Below are positions 61,561-64,000 of a stretch of DNA of 64,000 nt, piece after piece. This DNA comes from Hemibagrus wyckioides (Eukaryota > Chordata > Actinopteri > Siluriformes > Bagridae). Position numbers and translations under genes: made by a program. Under the pieces are notes generated by a model. The model ran no database searches. It saw only the letters and a list, made by a program, of their open reading frames with translations, and was not told the origin of the DNA. Position 1 is the first letter of the stretch, and each line of letters starts with the position of its first letter. The DNA is taken from NCBI RefSeq assembly GCF_019097595.1, contig NC_080719.1:14110001-14174000 (forward strand), given 5' to 3'.

Positions 61561-61701
61561 CCTATGGAGTGCACTTGCTCAAGCCGTTTGTAATGGAGCC
61601 GTCGTTCTTCGACCCAGTGACGTCACCGTTCTCCCAAACAATTTCCTGTTCCTGTTTCTCTATGGAAGAATCCAAAAGCAAGCAGCGTTACTGATTTAGA
61701 G
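61560..61701 (+). promoter_or_regulatory. ticam1: candidate ticam1 promoter and first non-coding exon
   Basis: A perfect CRE (TGACGTCA, 61618-61625) and an ETS-like TTTCCTGTTCC lie upstream of a strong donor, TTTAGAG|GTATGT (exon end 61701). The matching acceptor TTTCTTTTGCAG lies at 62518. Proposed from sequence alone. Confidence 0.45.
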
Positions 61702-62518
61702 GTATGTTTGTAAATTACACAGCAGTGGATTTTTGTTGTTGTTGTTGTTGTTGCTGATGATGTTGTTGTTTGTTTTTTGATTGTCATATTTTTAATGGGT
61801 TAACAATATTGTGTGTGTGAGTGTGTATAAGTGTGTATAAGTGTGTAATCAGGATCAGATCGAAAATATATTTTAGCTGCTTTATTTCCTATCAGGCTCA
61901 ATTGATTTAATTTAAATAATTTAAGGAAGCTAATAACACTTAATAATCCAACAAAGCCTTAAAAAACATTCAAGATCCCTTCAACAACTCATGTACCAAG
62001 GAAACTGTCATAAGTATCAGATATTGAAAAGCAAACAATCAACAGTTTAGAATTTAAGCTGGTCTATAAACAAACTAAATAAATAAATAGGAAATGTAAA
62101 TCTTGTCACTTTTTCTAAAATGTCTGTTTGTGAACATTAGTTAATGTTAAAAGTTAAAAGCAGTTGTTTCCATACCTAGAAATGTATGAGGGAAAAAAGA
62201 AGTGTGGAATTTCTGACCCTACAGTTTCCCTAATATATAGCGCATATTTTTTACATGAAGTCTGGAATTTTTCACAAGTGATGGGAGGTTTTAACTTTTC
62301 GTAACCTTAGGCTTGCTGAAAGTTCGCCATTTCTCTCGGTGACCTCTTTTTCTGCCGAGATTAATTGTAATTAACATTACCACTCAGGGTTGATTTCGAG
62401 TTATTTATTTTAGTGTTTAGGGTTTTTTTTTTCTTTTTCATCAAGATATTTTAGTCAAAAAAGTCTGATCAGTGCAGTCGTGGTAAATGGAAGTGAAATA
62501 GATCTGTTTCTTTTGCAG
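61702..62518 (+). other. ticam1: predicted ticam1 5'-UTR intron
   Basis: 817 bp between the candidate donor and acceptor. (TTG)n at about 61732-61770; nothing else recognised. Confidence 0.45.
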
Positions 62519-62643
62519 AGATATGGACACAGATATATCAGTTTCATCAGCCTGCTTAGTCAGTACTCGTGTAGAGCATCAAGATTGAACATGTGTGCTG
62601 GACATGATGGTTTGGCCAAAACTTGTATTACACTAAGAACAAA
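62519..62643 (+). other. ticam1: ticam1 5' leader with upstream ORFs
   Basis: Upstream ATG at 62523 opens a 22-codon frame that closes at 62588. ATG at 62591 opens a frame that overlaps the main start and ends at 62683. ATG at 62604 opens an 11-codon frame. An in-frame TGA at 62605-62607 shows the main frame cannot extend upstream within this exon. Confidence 0.6.
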
Positions 62644-64000
62644 ATGGCAGAAGAGACAGCACTGGTGGACGAGAAGAAGCTGACAGAGCTCTGTGCGAAC
62701 CCTAACACTGGGGTGAACAGCCCCTTGGAGCGATCAATCTCAGAATCAAGAGGCACAGAGTATATCTCCGGAGAACCCACAGCTGCTGAATGTCTGATTA
62801 TGGGTGCCTCCCTCCAGCCAAGCAGGAGGACCTCTGAAGCATTAGAAGCTCAGAAAGAGCCACCTAAACGAGATGATAGCTACCCATCCTCTCTTCGCTC
62901 CACATCCACTTCCTGCAGCTCCTACAGCCTAGAAATTAGTGTATCCACTGCTACAACCAATAACAGTGGCAAAGAATCTAGACCACTGCCTCTAAAGACA
63001 CCTCCAGAAAGCAGAGCTGGTCAAAGCCATGAGGCCAAGCCCCCAAGTTCCCATGATGATCAGAAACCAGTTTCTACAGTAACAAAGTCATATGTCTCCT
63101 TAGATCCCAAGCCAGTCCAAGAAAAGGAACACTTATCAGAATTAAAGTTCACTCAGTGCCTAGATACGCATGGCACTTCTGAGATTGTAACCCCCAAGAG
63201 CCCAAGAACAGAATCCAGTCTGGAGAAGACATTTTTGTCCACTCCTAGTGATGATGGCAAGGTAGGAGCTCAACCAATCTCAACTAGCCAGCCACAAAAA
63301 GCATCTTCCACACAGTATGAAAGCTATAGTACAGAGAAGAAAGCTGGCCAGGAAGAAGAGGACATGTTTTATGCCTTTGTAATCCTGCATGCACAGGAGG
63401 ACTTTGAAGAAGCTGTTAGACTCAAGTCCAGGTTGGAGTCGATTTCCTCAACAATTGGAGCAACTTTCACTGAGGACTTTGCAGTGCCTGGAGTCTCAAC
63501 CTTCAGGTGTGTGGAGGACGCCATCGAGAACTCGGCCTACATCATGCTGCTGCTCACGCCAAACTTTAACAGTCATTTAAATGAGACAAACACAGATTCT
63601 GCACTCATGAACTCAATTGAAAAGCCACAAAAACAGAACACTGTCATCCCACTGCTGCCCCGGACCAATCGTTTGACTCGTGATCAAATGCGTCCAATTT
63701 TGAGAACTAAAAACCCGCTAGATGAAACGAAGGACAGAGACATTTTTGAAAAAATGGTCCGAAAGGTCTTGGACTCCAAAAATATACAGAAACAGAAGTT
63801 AATGTGGAAACGTGCACAACTGCTCAAAAAACATCAGGAAAAACAGCAGCAGTTACGGGAAGAGAGACAGTACCACAGGGATATTAATCGAGAGGCTACA
63901 AAGGTTCGAGAGTTAGAGGAGGAAGTACGGCGCCTGAGAATGCAACAACAATGCCAGCCACCTCCTAATGCTCACCAGTCCTATCCATATCAGGGTTTTA
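62644..64000 (+). CDS. ticam1: ticam1 (TRIF): TIR-domain adaptor protein, 5' part
   Basis: Cytosolic adaptor that links TLR3-type receptors to TBK1/IRF3 and interferon induction. 452 codons run to the window edge in one exon, as in human TICAM1. Start: ATG at 62644, ideal context (A at -3, G at +4) with an in-frame stop 37 bases upstream. Residues 1-240 are Ser/Thr/Pro-rich and disordered-looking. SLEIS at 95-99 fits the pLxIS motif by which TRIF binds IRF3. TIR domain about 241-390: starts MFYAFVILHAQEDFEEAVRL, BB-loop TEDFAVPGVSTFR (P282), then AIENSAYIMLLLTPNF and VIPLLPRTNRLTRDQMRPIL. A Lys/Glu/Gln-rich helix follows (400-445). The RHIM and C-terminus are outside the window. Human TRIF has about 390 residues before TIR; here there are 240. 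Confidence 0.95.
   Translation, partial: MAEETALVDEKKLTELCANPNTGVNSPLERSISESRGTEYISGEPTAAECLIMGASLQPSRRTSEALEAQKEPPKRDDSYPSSLRSTSTSCSSYSLEISVSTATTNNSGKESRPLPLKTPPESRAGQSHEAKPPSSHDDQKPVSTVTKSYVSLDPKPVQEKEHLSELKFTQCLDTHGTSEIVTPKSPRTESSLEKTFLSTPSDDGKVGAQPISTSQPQKASSTQYESYSTEKKAGQEEEDMFYAFVILHAQEDFEEAVRLKSRLESISSTIGATFTEDFAVPGVSTFRCVEDAIENSAYIMLLLTPNFNSHLNETNTDSALMNSIEKPQKQNTVIPLLPRTNRLTRDQMRPILRTKNPLDETKDRDIFEKMVRKVLDSKNIQKQKLMWKRAQLLKKHQEKQQQLREERQYHRDINREATKVRELEEEVRRLRMQQQCQPPPNAHQSYPYQGF

Overview
The window is nuclear DNA from a ray-finned fish, probably a teleost. Its genes are split by GT-AG introns, and it is rich in Tc1/mariner transposons, tRNA-derived SINEs, fish-type LINE tails and long (TA)n, (TATC)n, (GA)n and (CA)n microsatellites. 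A catfish-like genome is my guess from the repeat style; the sequence does not prove it. I see no prokaryotic, viral or organellar genes.

Three real protein genes were found by joining exons across splice sites; most exons are too short to stand out as open frames. (1) kdm4b (minus strand, coding from 34383 down to 3326 and off the left edge) encodes a JmjN/JmjC histone H3K9/H3K36 demethylase. Thirteen coding exons (712 codons) are visible, ending just inside the first PHD finger. (2) uhrf1 (minus strand, 53281 to 46071) is complete: 16 coding exons, 779 residues, with the order ubiquitin-like, tandem Tudor, PHD, SRA, RING. A probable non-coding first exon lies at about 54.76-54.9 kb beside a CCAAT/E2F-type promoter. 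(3) ticam1 (TRIF; plus strand, 62644 to beyond the right edge) encodes the TIR adaptor of TLR3-type signalling, with an IRF3-type pLxIS motif and a TIR domain.

Layout: 1-34 kb kdm4b exons with large repeat-filled introns; 34-40 kb kdm4b 5' region, including a MITE nested in a Tc1 remnant; 40-44.2 kb intergenic repeats (39-bp minisatellite, a 500-bp non-autonomous Tc1, an almost intact Tc1 transposon); 44.9-54.9 kb uhrf1; 55.1-61.1 kb a transposon graveyard (LINE pieces, two related Tc1 copies, inverted Tc1 fragments); 61.6-64 kb ticam1. The order and relative orientation of ticam1, uhrf1 and kdm4b match human 19p13.3. uhrf1 and kdm4b both act on H3K9-methylated chromatin; ticam1 is functionally unrelated and is here by conserved synteny.

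Most other long open frames are low-complexity artefacts. The most interesting items are a dispersed repeat family present at least seven times, a MITE nested in a Tc1 remnant, a (CT)n microsatellite serving as the polypyrimidine tract of a 50-nt kdm4b exon, a GC-AG intron in uhrf1, and a ticam1 frame that lacks the long N-terminal domain of mammalian TRIF.
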